A stretch of 64,000 nt of DNA from Corylus avellana. Its lineage: Eukaryota > Streptophyta > Magnoliopsida > Fagales > Betulaceae. Positions 24,001 to 34,571 of this stretch are shown piece by piece; the stretch's first letter is position 1, and every line of letters begins with the position of its first letter. The stretch spans positions 1,054,001 through 1,118,000 of the forward strand of contig NC_081548.1 of NCBI RefSeq assembly GCF_901000735.1. The letters are read 5' to 3'. Made by a program: the position numbers and the translations under genes. A model generated the notes under the pieces. It was not told the DNA's origin, searched no databases, and worked only from the letters and a program-made list of their open reading frames with translations.

Positions 24001-24101
24001 ACACAATCAAAAGGGGAACACTTCACCATACCAGATTGTGAGGGGCGGAAAGTAGAATCCTTATCCAGAGCCATTGTATCATATGGAGATGGTTCTACTT
24101 T
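15052..24101 (-). CDS. MLH1: DNA mismatch repair protein MLH1, 3' half (exons 8-16), intact copy
   Basis: Nine exons join in frame on the minus strand, all with GT/AG borders: 24032-24101, 23758-23893, 20388-20482, 20178-20286, 18236-18401, 16676-16837, 15941-16115, 15377-15540 and 15052-15096 (1122 nt). They encode the linker (KMVRTDSSDPAGRLHAYLQ), the SSVRQRRNPKETADITSVQE segment, and the C-terminal PMS1-binding domain (LLDVVRHCTYIGMADDVFAL, LSEPAPLSELLMLALKEE, LSRLPVVLDQYTPDIDRLPE, AWAQREWSIQHVLFPSIR). The last residues are KLYKIFERC, the conserved FERC end of MLH1. No lesion was seen. Together with exons 1-5 at 8106-10638 and the two missing exons (about 248 nt, damaged versions at 43655-45979), the total is near 743 residues, fitting plant MLH1 (about 737 in Arabidopsis). 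Strand and position relative to exons 1-5 are wrong for one working gene. Confidence 0.93.
18935..19423 (+). mobile_element. 5'-truncated L1-like LINE, 3' end only
   Basis: The frame from 18942 reads the zinc-knuckle and tail of a plant LINE: CYLYKRNEETVDHLLLHCEA, then WSAFFGRFGLSW, VWKMVPPYFFWCLWRERNNR. It ends with the typical LINE 3' end (ctttttaataaaactttttattacttatc plus an A tract). A 9-bp repeat, gaattggca, lies at 18926-18934 and 19424-19432 and is a good target-site duplication. It sits in the MLH1 intron between exons 11 and 12 of copy 1. Confidence 0.8.
19600..19735 (-). mobile_element. LINE 3'-tail fragment
   Basis: The stretch cgtagagggacacaacc... followed by tataggagaaacccc is the reverse of the conserved LINE 3' tail seen at 21030-21085. 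It is a short, decayed relic with no coding content. Confidence 0.5.
20765..20880 (-). mobile_element. LINE 3'-tail fragment shared by both MLH1 blocks
   Basis: The words ctcattaaatagcaca, ggcgcaat and gagtatacaagagaaat mark a minus-strand LINE tail. The same relic is at 39405-39500 in copy 2, so it predates the duplication. Confidence 0.55.
20997..22765 (-). mobile_element. 5'-truncated L1-like LINE inserted in an MLH1 intron of copy 1
   Basis: The element runs on the minus strand, from the RT domain at the right to a poly-A end at the left (T tract from 20997). It is flanked by a perfect 13-bp target-site duplication, atctcggaatctt, at 20984-20996 and 22766-22778. The site is empty in copy 2 (39627-39639), so it arrived after the segmental duplication. 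The 5' part of the LINE (ORF1, endonuclease and the N-terminal part of RT) is missing, as expected from incomplete reverse transcription. Confidence 0.92.
21021..22751 (-). pseudogene. LINE reverse transcriptase C-terminal half, with zinc-knuckle region
   Basis: The frame at 22095-22751 holds the RT palm with HLLFVDDTLVFC, where FVDD is the catalytic pair of aspartates. LKYLGLPLGACFK and [22 protein letters not shown] follow. It breaks near 22090 and continues in another frame (21528-22055: GDGSKIRFGDDVWCGE, WWIPSSKGNFDVRSYY). It breaks again near 21522-21530 and resumes as the zf-RVT region (21297-21521: LTIDNLRKRNLIV, CCLCKSDGETIDYLLLHCEIA), then the tail at 21021-21281. At least three frame breaks make it non-functional. 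The tail protein is close to that of the LINE at 18935-19423. Confidence 0.85.
22779..23335 (-). mobile_element. Older LINE fragment in MLH1 intron, copy 1
   Basis: A zf-RVT frame reads on the minus strand at 22920-23120 (VAFFVWTSALGRILTLNNL, CMCKRSGKSIDYLLLYCEVA). The same fragment is in copy 2 (39640-40190), so it entered the intron before the duplication. A third related copy is at 1-500. Confidence 0.75.
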
Positions 24102-25230
24102 CTGCTACACCATGAGACAAAAGATGCCAAAGAATACAAGTTATCAAGCTACAAATATGGTGAAATTGAAAGCACCACGTGCTTAGTCATACTAAATGAT
24201 TTTGGAATAATAATCAAGTGATTAAATTCATCATTTCCTATTAGCTTAGAATTTTGGGAAAAGTGACAATTTATCATGATATTAGACCAGGTGATCTTAA
24301 GTTCAAACCGGTCTCCACTCCCCCATTTAAAGTTCAAAATAATACACCATGCTCATTAAAAGTTTGGGGTTTGTTGTGTAAGGGGTTGTTAGAATCTTGA
24401 CTAAATGATTAAATTCATTGTCTCCATCAACTTAGGCTTTTTGGACCAATGGCAATTTATCAATGAAAAATCAAAGGACACATGCAGGTTAGATCAAAGT
24501 GTCTTCCACAGAAAAGTCCAGGGAACATACAAACAGATTGGTTTAGTGCATACACTAGAACTCTCAAATTCTAGTGGCAGCTCCGTAATTTGGATCGTTC
24601 ATATGGAAACTGAGATTTTGTCAAGCCTGATTCTCAAAACGTTAAATGCAATCAACCGTATGTTACTTAAATGGGCAACAATTGGCTTTGGTAACAGCTA
24701 CATGTTTTCATGATCAAATGAAACTTTAGGGTTACCTGTCTAACTAAGGTGATAGGAGCATCCTTTGTTGATGAAAATGGTGTCCCAGGTCCAAGAAGCA
24801 CAGGACCTATTCACTTTCTAGACAAGGTTTTGGGATATAATCTTTCTTCATTAGAAGTTTTGGAGTTTCAGGTGGTTTTGCACAGTTTTTTAACACTATT
24901 ATTTAAGTGGCTCTAACCGATCCAAAGAAGTACGAACAGCTTCTTTCCATTTGTTAAAGGATTAATTTCTCTTAACTATTTAATCAAGTTCCTTTAAGGA
25001 TTTAAAATGTGAAATGGTTAGGGGAGAAGTGCCAAACTAAATTATGCAATCTAATCACTATAAGACAACTATTGTAAATGTTTCGAAATGATTCTAGAAT
25101 CTAATTGAATCGACAGAAGAGATCTTGGCGGAATTGAAACATAAGAAATTGAGCACGATTTATCTAAAGAAATGGACCGCTTGTTTGTGCTATACTACTA
25201 ATACTTGTATTTGCTACACTATTCTGCCCT

Positions 25231-25330
25231 NNNNNNNNNNNNNNNNNNNNNNNNNNNNNNNNNNNNNNNNNNNNNNNNNNNNNNNNNNNNNNNNNNNNNN
25301 NNNNNNNNNNNNNNNNNNNNNNNNNNNNNN
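25231..25330. other. Assembly gap, 100 N, at the end of the copy 1 block
   Basis: 100 N. Homology to copy 2 runs up to the last base before the gap. The sequence after the gap does not match copy 2. Confidence 0.99.
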
Positions 25331-25890
25331 AAATCTGGATATGGGGTAATGGTTGAGAAACTCCAAACAAAAGCTATGATGTGATATTATTTTTTCTTGA
25401 AATTGTAACAAAAGTTTATATGGCATATGTTAGTTCAATTTAAAAAAATTTCAATTTTCCTTTTAGGTTTTCTAGACTTCTACTGCAACATTTATGCTTG
25501 TGGAGTTCCAAAGAGAAAGACTAGGATTTTGAGGGCCCTGTTAAATATTCTTCGTGTATAAGACGGAACGAAAAATGTAATGGTTTTTTTTTTTTTTTTT
25601 TTTTTTCAAACAGAAATGCCTTAAAAGGGTTTTAGCAACAACAAAGAATTAGGAATGGGACCTTTTTTTAAAAATATAGAGTAGAAAGCGACATGACTCA
25701 AAGATTTTTCTATCTACCGCTAGCTGTCATCATTAAGCGTTTCGTCTTATTCCTAGTCTCCTAATAAATTAATAATACATATGCCACAAGCTTGGAAGTT
25801 GACACAACGCAAAAATTAAAGCATTCAAATCTATACCATACTATTTAAATGGATCAAGTTGTAATTGATTTATATAATTTTATATTATGT
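25331..25890. other. No gene seen
   Basis: AT-rich sequence with a T tract near 25586-25606. No coding frame is supported. The first exon of the downstream TAR-like gene was looked for and not found here. Confidence 0.5.
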
Positions 25891-25896
25891 CTTTAT

Positions 25897-26235
25897 ACGA
25901 CCCAAACTCAAAACATGACACAATAACTGGCAATTTTTTATATGACCCCAAACCTGACATAACTTAACACAAAATTTGAGAATTACAGTTGGAGGATTTG
26001 ACTCATTTAATTAAATGGGTTAGGTTAGGGTTAACCTATATAGTCTTCTACTAATGCTTTAACACGCCCCAAACTCGAAACATGACACAATGACTGACAA
26101 TTTTTTATATGACACCAAACTTGACACAATCCAACACAAAGTTAGAGAATTACAGTTGGGGGATTTGACTCATTTAATTAAATGGATCAGGTTAGGGTTA
26201 ACCTATATAATCTTCTACTAATGCTTTGACAGGAT
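25897..26235. repeat. Tandem duplication of a ~166-bp unit
   Basis: Two diverged units follow one another, from about 25897 and about 26063. They share acatgacacaat, caattttttatatga, gaattacagttgg and tttgactcatttaattaaatgg, and the same ttaacctatata end. Confidence 0.7.
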
Positions 26236-26460
26236 CCGAACCCGACACATGAATACGAATTGCCACCCTTACTCCAAGATTTGAACTCGTGATGTGGTGC
26301 ATATTTTGATAGCAAATGTTAGGTATCTGACCAATACATCAAAAACTCCAAAGATGATGAAACGTGGAAAGTTAAACCCTTAAACTTATATCATACTAGG
26401 GTAGCCCATTTTAGCGTGCATACCTCAAATTGAACCTTATCTGGATCATTACAATCTCAT

Positions 26461-26505
<45 letters not shown>

Positions 26506-26989
26506 TACACATACCCCCTTCAAATTAATACTCAATTTGCAATATCCTCCCTAAACTTTTAATTGAATCAAACTCTCCCAAACTACCATAAATTGCAATT
26601 AATGCATCCCTTTTGTCCCATAAATAGACAAAAATGACCCTAAATTTTTTCCAATAAAACAAAAATATCCCTATAAATTTATTTATTTATTTTAAAAAAA
26701 ACCAATGTAACGACCTGGATCCGTGACAATTGACACTGTATACTCCCCACCTTTTTGTTGATAACGTTCTCACTTTTTTTTTTTTTTGAAATGTCCACAC
26801 AAGAGAAGAGGAGAGTGATTCAAACTAGAGACTTCCGCTCTACGAATTAAGGACCTCACTTTTTTTTTAAGAAAAAGAATTAAGGACCTCACTTAATTAT
26901 GAAAGAAAATGTATCTTATCCATAAAATATATACACACTTATCACAATTGGATAATTGGTTATTATTGAAATGTTGTGATTAATTGCAG
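26236..26989. other. No gene seen; homopolymer-rich
   Basis: A long T/A tract lies at about 26466-26506. The AT-rich text around it has no usable frame. The last bases lead into the splice acceptor of the next gene (taattgcag, ending 26989). Confidence 0.5.
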
Positions 26990-29900
26990 TGGAGATCCAT
27001 ATTTCTTGGAACCTTTCTGGATGCAACATGCAACAAGTAGCGCACTTGTTGTGGCGGGGTGGCATCGAATGGGGTATTCATACAGTGATCACTCTCCCAA
27101 TATCTCTCCAGAGCTCGAGAGCCACATCCGCACTTTACATTCCGTCGTCGGAAATGCTATCACCACCGGAAGGTACATCGTTTTCGGCGCCGGCTCAACC
27201 CAACTTCTTAATGCTGCAGTGAATGCACTCTCCTCCGATAATTCCTCTACTCCTGCAAGGATCGTAGCTTTATTTCCTTATTACCCGGTTCGTACTTGTT
27301 CTAACATCCTTAAACTACAATTTTTTTAACTATTATTTTCAAGTTTTTACTACAATTCCTTGACATATACTATTTTAAAGAAATTGTTTGTGTTTTATTA
27401 TTGATTAATGACATATACTATATTTTTATCCCACAACTATTTACAAAATATCAACTCTTGATTTTTTTTTTTTAAAAAAATAGACAATGATTGATTTAAG
27501 GGTTGGTTAGAATTACTACATCAGTATTAATGCGAGATAGTAGTGAGATAAAAATATAGTTTTTAACACTACTCTTTATTATTTTTGTAAAGATATAATA
27601 AAAAAAAATGTTATATACTATACTTTTATTTCACTTTGTTAATAAGGATTGGTTGACAATTTGACATCAGCAAAATAGGATAAAAGTGTGATGTATAACA
27701 TTTATTTATAATGAATTAAACAAAAATTAAAAAATCAAAATTTAAAGAATTTCATGGTAAAATATTCTTAGTAATCTCAAAAAAAAAAAAAAAAAAATCC
27801 ATATATAGTTGCTGTATTTATAAGTATTTTTGCTTTATAATGGAGATCGATCGATGAAGGTGAAATCAAAATATCACAGGTTTATAAAATGCAAACAGAG
27901 TTTTTCCAATCGAAGAACTACACATTTGAAGGAGATGCATCCTTGTGGGAGAACAGTACCAGCAATGCAACTATGAATTTCATTGAGTTTGTAACTTCGC
28001 CAAACAATCCCGACGGACAGCTGAGAAAGGCAGTCCTCCATGGCCACCCAAATGCCAAAGCAATATATGATCATGCCTATTATTGGCCACACTTTTCACC
28101 AATTCCTACTCCTGCTGATGAAGATGTTATGATTTTTACCATTTCTAAACTCACCGGTCATGCCGGTGCTAGATTCGGGTAAGAATTTAATGACGTTGAC
28201 CCACGTAACATGGTATAGATAAAATAGTTTAGATTTTTAGTAATTTGCCTGATTGTTAGAATATGAAAGAAATGTCTCCAAGAAGTAGTTCAATCAGCTG
28301 TAACTACGCCTAGTGAAGCGGAGATCATTAGTTCGAATCCTCCTCCCCCTCTGGTGCAGATATGTCAACAAAAAAAAAAAAAAGAAAGAAAGAGAGTTTT
28401 TATGGGATTTATCTGTCTGAACAGAAAGGTGGGTTGTCAGATCGAGACCTGTTTGGACATATGAGTCCTATAGGGACTCTCACATCTACTGCCCAAATTG
28501 CTAGCAATTCTAACAGTAAAATTGTTGAGAATCTTTATCCCCTATCTTAATTTATTGCACTTACATTTTTATCCTCTAACCATTTTATAGGTTTTTTTTT
28601 TTAACAAGGACTAATCAAGTTCTGGTTAAGACTATTATGTTAGCATTGTAAAATAATTGCAGGATAAAAATATAGTTTCTAGCATTACTTATCGAATCTT
28701 AATCATATTAAACTATTTTATTGGTTAAATAAGAGAATTGGTTTCCTATGAGATCTTGGAATTTGTTGAATATTATATAGATATGTTTTTACGGAAAACC
28801 CATTATATATCCACCCTCAGAAGCACTTAATTAGACTTAGTTGTAATAATAAACTGTTGCTAAGGATTCAATTATGTAAAAGTATATGGCTGCTCTTAAT
28901 TCCACCTTTCTTTGTGAACTTGTTCCTAATCTCAACTCTCAAGTAGTTCTTGATCTTAGATTTGTACTGCATGCAACTACTATATTACCAAAAAGTGCAG
29001 AAGAAATCTCTAACAATTTTGTTCGAATTTTTAGTAATTCTAATAAATGTGATACAGTTTCTATAGAGTCCATTTAATTACTCGAATGAATCTCGGACAG
29101 CCCGCCCTCCTGTTTGGATAAGTGAGCCTAATCATAAAAACTCTCTCATATTTATCACCTGAATATTTTAGACATTACATTGTTGAAGATCCGAATCTGA
29201 AATTTGGTGATCATATGGTGGGTTTGATTCAGGTGGGCAATAATAAAGGATGAGGCTGTGTACGAACGAATGACAACATATATGGGCTTGAACACTATTG
29301 GTGTTTCTCGTGATTCTCAATCAAGAGCTTTAAAGCTTATAAAAGTAGTCCTTGAAGACAGAGCAAGAGAAATATTCGAATTTGGTTACAAGATCATGAG
29401 AGATCGCTGGGAAAAATTGAGTAAGACTTTGTCCACGTCCAAACGCTTTTCTCTCCAGAAACTTGCACCACAATACTGCAGTTTTTCCCAGAAAGTTAGA
29501 GCACCTTCTCCAGGTAATATTGTTACTCAAGATTTAATGATTTGATTGGTGGGTGTTCTCAGTTTGATCATATTTGACAATTTACTAGCAATACATCACA
29601 CAGAGTGAACACTAGTGCGTTTGGGTTTGTGATTTCATAGGCCAAACACATTTTTAAACAAAACGTGAAAAGTATTCTGTTTGGGACTGCGTTTGTAAAA
29701 AAATGGCAGCATTTTCAAACCAAAGGCAAGGGACTCCTACAACAAAATTTCGTCTATTAACTTAACAGATTCCGATAGCGTGAAACGTTAGAGCCAATAA
29801 AATTGTGACACATATTCTATTTAAGTAAGTGTCACACTAATGAAATTTGCTAAATTAGTGGACAGAATTTGACCTTGGGGACTAAATTTTTTTTTTTTTT

Positions 29901-30469
29901 TTGCATACCACAGAGACCTTTAAGTTCATTTTAATATTATATGGAGCTAATTGTAAATCTAACAAATCACATGACCTAATTTTGTATTTTTTTCCTTTTT
30001 TTTTAAACGCACGATTTTAAAGGCCGAACCCGAATTTTATTAAATGTTTCACAGCGTTTTTAAAAATCGTGTTTTCATTAACTACGTTTTGAAATCACTA
30101 TTTTATTCAAATCGCACATTTTAAAAAATTATATTTTGAAGAACATGTGTGAATTTAATAGACCGGATTAGTTGAATAATCAGAAAAGAAATATGGACTT
30201 GTATTGCAAAATTTCTATAATTTTAACAATTTGAAATGATTACAGCTTATGCATGGTTGAAGTGTGAGAGGGAAGAGGATAGAGATTGTTATTCGGCCCT
30301 GGAAGCAGCCGGTATAACTGGCCGGGAAGGTGGCAAGTTTGGTGCTGAACTTGATCGTTATGTGCGTCTCAGTCTCATCCGAAGCCAAGATGATTTTGAT
30401 TTACTCCTTCATCGCCTAAGCAAAATGCCAAAATCTCAGGGGAAGGAAGAGGGGGCCAAGCCTTTGTAG
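26990..30469 (+). CDS. TAR/alliinase-like aminotransferase (TAR3/TAR4 type), first exon missing
   Basis: Four exons join in frame: 26990-27287, 27880-28178, 29233-29513 and 30246-30469. All borders are GT/AG and the codon phases agree. The product (about 367 residues) is a PLP enzyme of the alliinase C-terminal family, which includes tryptophan aminotransferase-related proteins. Visible marks are SGDPYFLEPFWMQ at the start, GAGSTQLLNAAV (cofactor phosphate loop), TSPNNPDG, AIYDHAYYWPHF, and FTISKLTGHAGARFGW with the PLP-binding lysine. AYAWLKCEREED and RLSLIRSQDDFD mark the end. The first exon, which in this subgroup encodes a membrane or signal segment and a cysteine-rich EGF-like alliinase domain, is not present after the gap at 25330. 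It may lie in that gap, or the gene may be truncated. No stop or frameshift was seen. Whether it acts on tryptophan is not shown by the sequence. Confidence 0.88.
28272..28385 (+). mobile_element. tRNA-derived SINE in a TAR intron
   Basis: The segment has a tRNA-like head: agtagttcaatcagctg fits a box A region, and tagttcgaatcc fits the polymerase III box B (gGTTCGAATCC). It ends in an A-rich tail (28368-28383). A short aaagaaa repeat on both sides could be the target duplication but is too simple to be sure. Confidence 0.6.
29724..30006. repeat. MITE, partial copy (same family as 48727-49110)
   Basis: It shares cttaacagatt, atagcgt, aataaaattgtga and gtgtcacactaatg, in the same order and direction, with the fuller copy at 48727-49110. 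It lies in the last TAR intron. The left arm is shortened. Confidence 0.65.
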
Positions 30470-31884
30470 TTGAATGTAACCAACATCAGTTGATTACAAT
30501 TACAAAGCTATTGGCATTTATTTTGTAACAAATCATTATCTAGTGAAGCGGTCATGTCTATTGACCCGCTAGACTAATATTGCTACTGGCTTATCATTAT
30601 CTCACAGCCGAAGTGGTCAACGGGGTGAGATAGTGGTAAAACAAAAATATAGTTTTTAGCATTATCTAGTGAAGTGTGGTTATACTTATTGACCCGCTTA
30701 AAAATATAGATCTAAATTTTCTGTAATTATAACTTACTCTTAAAAATCGACTTGCAAAAGGAAGGTATCCAATAACTTATTTACACATTATTAAAATTAG
30801 ACTTAACCCATACGAGACACAAGAATCGTAACACCATTCCAATCGATTCTATAGAAGCAGGGCGCCAGCTTTATCAGGCAGGCATCTCGGCTAACTTCAT
30901 TTTTTAGGGCAGCAACATCAAATTGCAAGGAATCAAGTTGTAAAGACTCGTCCACATGAATTCAGAAATATCAAATACAAAAGCTACTTTCCTAGATCCT
31001 AGTGGTGTGACAAATACAAAAGCAATTTTCCTAGAGCCTAGAGGTGTTACAATTATAGTACAAACGAATCAAGCCGAGTTTAGGCAAAATCGTATAACTC
31101 GATCTCGAGCTTAATTTTCAGCTTGACTCGAGCATATAGCTCAACTCGGCTTGAACAACTCACTAGGGAAAACTTTGCACGAGCTCAGGCTTCGCTAATA
31201 GCCAAACTACTCGGCTTGTAATTTCTTTTTAAATAAATCAGCTTGCCTTAGCTCAATTAGCTTAATCAATTATTATTAAAAAAATGATTTCTTACCATCT
31301 ACAATTCAAATGGTTGAACACCAACGTCATTTTGGTAATTCCATTCACTACCCTTAGTTGGCAAACGCTTAAACTGCAAGTGATTGGGCCATCTAATTTA
31401 TAGTAGTGTAAAGCTGGAGTGTTTCCTTCTTTTTTCGATGTGGGACAAGGACAAGCTTCACAAGTTCTTTTCTCTCTCAACTCTGGTTCTCTCCCTCTCC
31501 CTCAACGTCACTTTCTTCACTTCTCAGCCCAACTCTTTCTCTCTTCTGTAATTTCACAAAACTGACCCATGGCCATCACATACTCAGAGATACAGTAGAT
31601 CTCCTGCATTGTTCCATCCAGTTTCCACTGAGGCATAGCCATGTGTAGAACTATTCAAGGCAGCTTGAAACCAGCTCGTATTAATCATGCTTATGGGAGG
31701 GGATTCAATAGGTTTTCCATATAATTTTCCTGTCTCTTTGCTCACAGATTAAATGTAGGAGATGTACTTCTTTCTTGCATTTGGATCACTCCGATCAAAA
31801 GAAAATGAAGAGTTGGAGTACAAGGCAAAAGTATGATTCCTTTCAGTGTAGTATAAGAAAAATAGGCCTTCTAAACCAGAGTAT
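30470..31884. other. No gene seen; small repeats
   Basis: A short unit (atctagtgaag...cttattgacccgct type) occurs twice, at about 30538 and 30664, next to an aaaatatagtttttagcatta word that also occurs near 27552 and 28666; this suggests a small MITE family. A CGAGCTCG-rich patch is at 31070-31260. No coding frame is supported. Confidence 0.45.
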
Positions 31885-32607
31885 TGTTGATGCATAGTTT
31901 TCCCAATGATGACGTAACACGCCTGCCGAGCTTGAGTTGACCAACACACGAACTATTTGGCTGCACAATGAAAAATAAGGATCGAAGTGACCGGGGGTGA
32001 GCCGGCGGGAACACTCCGATGCCTAAGTCAGGATGAGAAAGAAAAAGGATATTGTCAACAACTATAGAGCTCAGATAATGAGAGTTGTGATTACCTTTGC
32101 TTTGATAATAGGACTTGTATTTATAGGCAGGGTGAGGACTGAACAAACATTTGAATGAGAGATCATGTTTGTTAGTTGTTCCATGATTTTGGTGTCTCGT
32201 GATCAGGGATCAGAGTCATAGCTCACAGGCTGTGTTAGGTTAGCGCATCCGAGCAGAATTCGGTTGCCCTTGTGATCTCAGATCTCATCTGGCGTATCTT
32301 CACTGATGTATATAGAAGATTCGGATTATAAGTAAATACGATACCTTAATAAATAACGAAACCACTTATTTGTTAACAACAGTATCTTTTAGGATATCGG
32401 AGCCATTCCCTTCACCAAGACCTCTATGTCCTGAGTTAGTCTCGGACTTTAGGGTCTCGGCATAAGAGTCTCGGATTTGATGGTCTTGGATTACAAGGTC
32501 TCGGATAGGAGTCTCGGACATATGAGTTTCGGGTTCGAGTCTTGGGCTTTATCAAATTGGGCCTAAAGACTGTTGAAAATTTGAATGGGTTGACCCACGA
32601 CCCAACA
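31885..32607 (-). repeat. 3' LTR of the minus-strand gypsy element
   Basis: About 723 bp, ending TG...CA on the element strand. It lacks a ~43-bp segment present in the 55975-56740 LTR (about 56442-56490). It contains the TATA-like cctataaataca and a row of ccgaga motifs (32440-32530, reversed). Confidence 0.88.
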
Positions 32608-32751
32608 GTTACCCCCCAATTTCAATGTTTGTAGAACTAAAGAAATTTCATGTTTTGATGGAATGGGTCTACCTCCCGATGCCTGCTTTTTGGGAGAAGT
32701 TTCAAGACGTCCAATGATCTTCCGAGCCTTGTCCCGGACAATTAATGCGGA

Positions 32752-32828
32752 AAATTCAAATTTCAAATTTTGGAGGAAAAATTCAAATTTCAAATTTCTG
32801 AGAAAAAATTCAAATTTCAAATTTCTAG
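32752..32828. repeat. Three-copy tandem repeat (AAAATTCAAATTTCAAATTT)
   Basis: The unit aaaattcaaatttcaaattt plus a short spacer occurs three times in a row, about 28-30 bp apart, between the LTR and the start of the antisense ORF. Confidence 0.85.
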
Positions 32829-33056
32829 GTGGCGTCGGTTGGTATTCCGAGGCCGTGTCGGTATATTGAACTTAGTCATAAAGTATGTCCACGTGTCGAT
32901 TGCCGAGGCCAGCTCCACACGGCGCATTTAATGCGCACGTTACCGAGGCGGTCTTATTAAAATGCAATGGTCCTCTTTCTTTTCTCATTCTTTCCATCTT
33001 TCGCTTTCTGCTTTCTGTTTTACTCTTCCAGAGCTTTCTTCTTCTTCCTATACACC

Positions 33057-34571
33057 ATGTCTGGAGATGAGGGATCAGGCTCTGATGGTCTCGGAGGCAA
33101 CACCTATCCAGCCTGCTGGCGGCCGTTATTAACTAAGGCCGATGAAGCCAGAATCCGGGAGGAATGTTTTATTCCCAAATCTGTGAAGTTGCGGCTCGAT
33201 GACGAACGGGTAGGTGCTATAGTGCGTTCTGACGCGCACGAGGTTTGCCTGTACGAGACTATGTTTTGTGCTGGTTTCCGACTACCCTTTCCACCAATAA
33301 TACGAAAGCTGCTAAGCTATTTGAACCTGGCCCCGCATCAGATCGTGCCCAATGCCTGGAGGCTTATTTATGCATGCGTGCAACTGTGGCCTTTAGCGCT
33401 CGGACCTGGAAACCACCTCACTGCCCGAGAATTTTTATGGGTATATCGGCTCCAGAAGAACCCAAAGTGCGATGGCTTATACAACTTTCAGTCCCGACGG
33501 GGAAAATTCGTCCATGTAGACGGAAAGTATTCCAGCAACCATGTGTGGAAGGGAAAATACTTTTTCGCAACGGGCCAATGGGAATTCCATCCTACTGAAG
33601 TTGCCCAAGGTCCAAGAGTGCCTCGGGAAACTAGTGTTCCTGCCGGGAACGCTTCCAAAGAGCCAACCCTCACCGACCACGAACAGAAGCGTGTGAACAA
33701 CGTTTTATGGTGGACTCAAAAACATGAGAGTCTACTGAGTTATTCACTGCTAATGAGTACGGCCTCGGAAGGGAGAGGCCTCGTTGCAGTAGAAGGAGGT
33801 GTCGGCGGAGGTAAAAAGAGACTCGCTTCTGTGATCATCCGCGACCCAAAGCTTGTTATCTCAGATCCCCCGGCTGCTAATACCCGGGGGGGCTACTCCG
33901 AAGAAGGCCAGACTCGATAAAGGTAAAGGCAAATTAATCGAGTCACCTAAGCAGAAGAATCTACCACTCCGAACAGGTGGAGCTCTGAGGATAGGTGGGA
34001 GAGTGGACCCACCTGCTGTTTCGCAACTCTGAACCACAGGGCCATTGAAAATGGATACGAGCCAAAAAGCTCAACCCTCCTCCTCGGGCAGCTAGGGCTC
34101 TATGTTTGGTCGATGAGCCCGTGGAATCTGACAAACCCGAGGCTCCTCAACCTAAGAAGAGGAAGTTGGTAAAAGTGGCAGAAGTGAAGGTACAGGATCA
34201 GTTTGCCAGCTTGCTGGCTGCTAGGCGAAAGGCTGTTCCTAGGCCTGTGGTGAAACCGGTTGCAGAAGTTGAGGCCTTTCTGGCAAACGAACCTGTCTTA
34301 GCACGCCCATTAAAAGCCACTCCCTTGGCCTCGGATGGAGTTGAGGCCAGGACTGCAATATCCATCGAATCTCTTTTGCTTCAACCCCTGGGCTCCAATA
34401 TCCAACATATTTTGGATGATATAGAGTTGGTGGAGCATTCGGATAGCTCCGTAGAGATGGTGTGTGAGAGGACCGAGGGGCCAACTGCAGCTATCGAAGG
34501 AGCTCGACCTCTTTCCCCCATTGACGAGGCTAAACCGGAAACCCATGGTCCTATATCTACCAGGGCTCGGA
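33057..34571 (+). pseudogene. Antisense extra ORF of the Tat element, N-terminal two thirds (putative gypsy-type transposon domain)
   Basis: The ATG at 33057 starts MSGDEGSGSDGLGG. The frame then reads a domain with ARIREECFIPKSVKLRL, MFCAGFRLPFPPIIRKLLSYL and LAPHQIVPNAWRLIYACVQLW, typical of the plant 'putative gypsy-type transposon' domain. RGKFVHVDGKYSSNHVWKGKYFF and EFHPTEV follow. The frame is lost at a seven-G run (33886-33892). A second frame from 34106 reads a lysine-rich, acidic region (PQPKKRKLVKVAEVK, FASLLAARRKA) up to the gap. Such extra ORFs, opposite to gag-pol and near the 3' LTR, are known from several Tat-lineage elements, and their function is unknown. The C-terminal part of a sister copy is at 62687-64000. 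The longer ATG at 32967 adds only a hydrophobic leader not needed to explain the domain. Confidence 0.75.

Larger units (their letters stand above)
14970..25230. repeat. Segmental duplication, copy 1 (MLH1 3' half and its introns)
   Basis: From ctgaattagac at 14970 to attctgccct at 25221-25230, this block matches 34955-42160, exons and introns alike, by eye at well over 90%. Copy 1 is longer, mainly because of a LINE at 20997-22765 and because copy 2 has lost sequence matching about 18529-19735. The right end is the contig edge at the gap, so the true end of homology is not visible. The left edge lies only about 80 bp beyond the MLH1 stop codon. Confidence 0.9.
31885..34571 (-). mobile_element. 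3' end of a Tat-lineage gypsy retrotransposon, minus orientation
   Basis: From left to right on the plus strand this holds the reversed 3' LTR (31885-32607), the reversed polypurine tract (accccccaattt, 32611-32622), a short tandem repeat, and an extra ORF reading on the plus strand, antisense to the element. The LTR is the reverse complement of the one at 55975-56740. The element is cut by the gap at 34572, and gag and pol are not seen. Confidence 0.85.

Noticed and set aside
28286..28346. tRNA gene
   Set aside because: Box A- and box B-like words are present, but no full cloverleaf can be formed and an A-rich tail follows, so a tRNA-derived SINE fits better.
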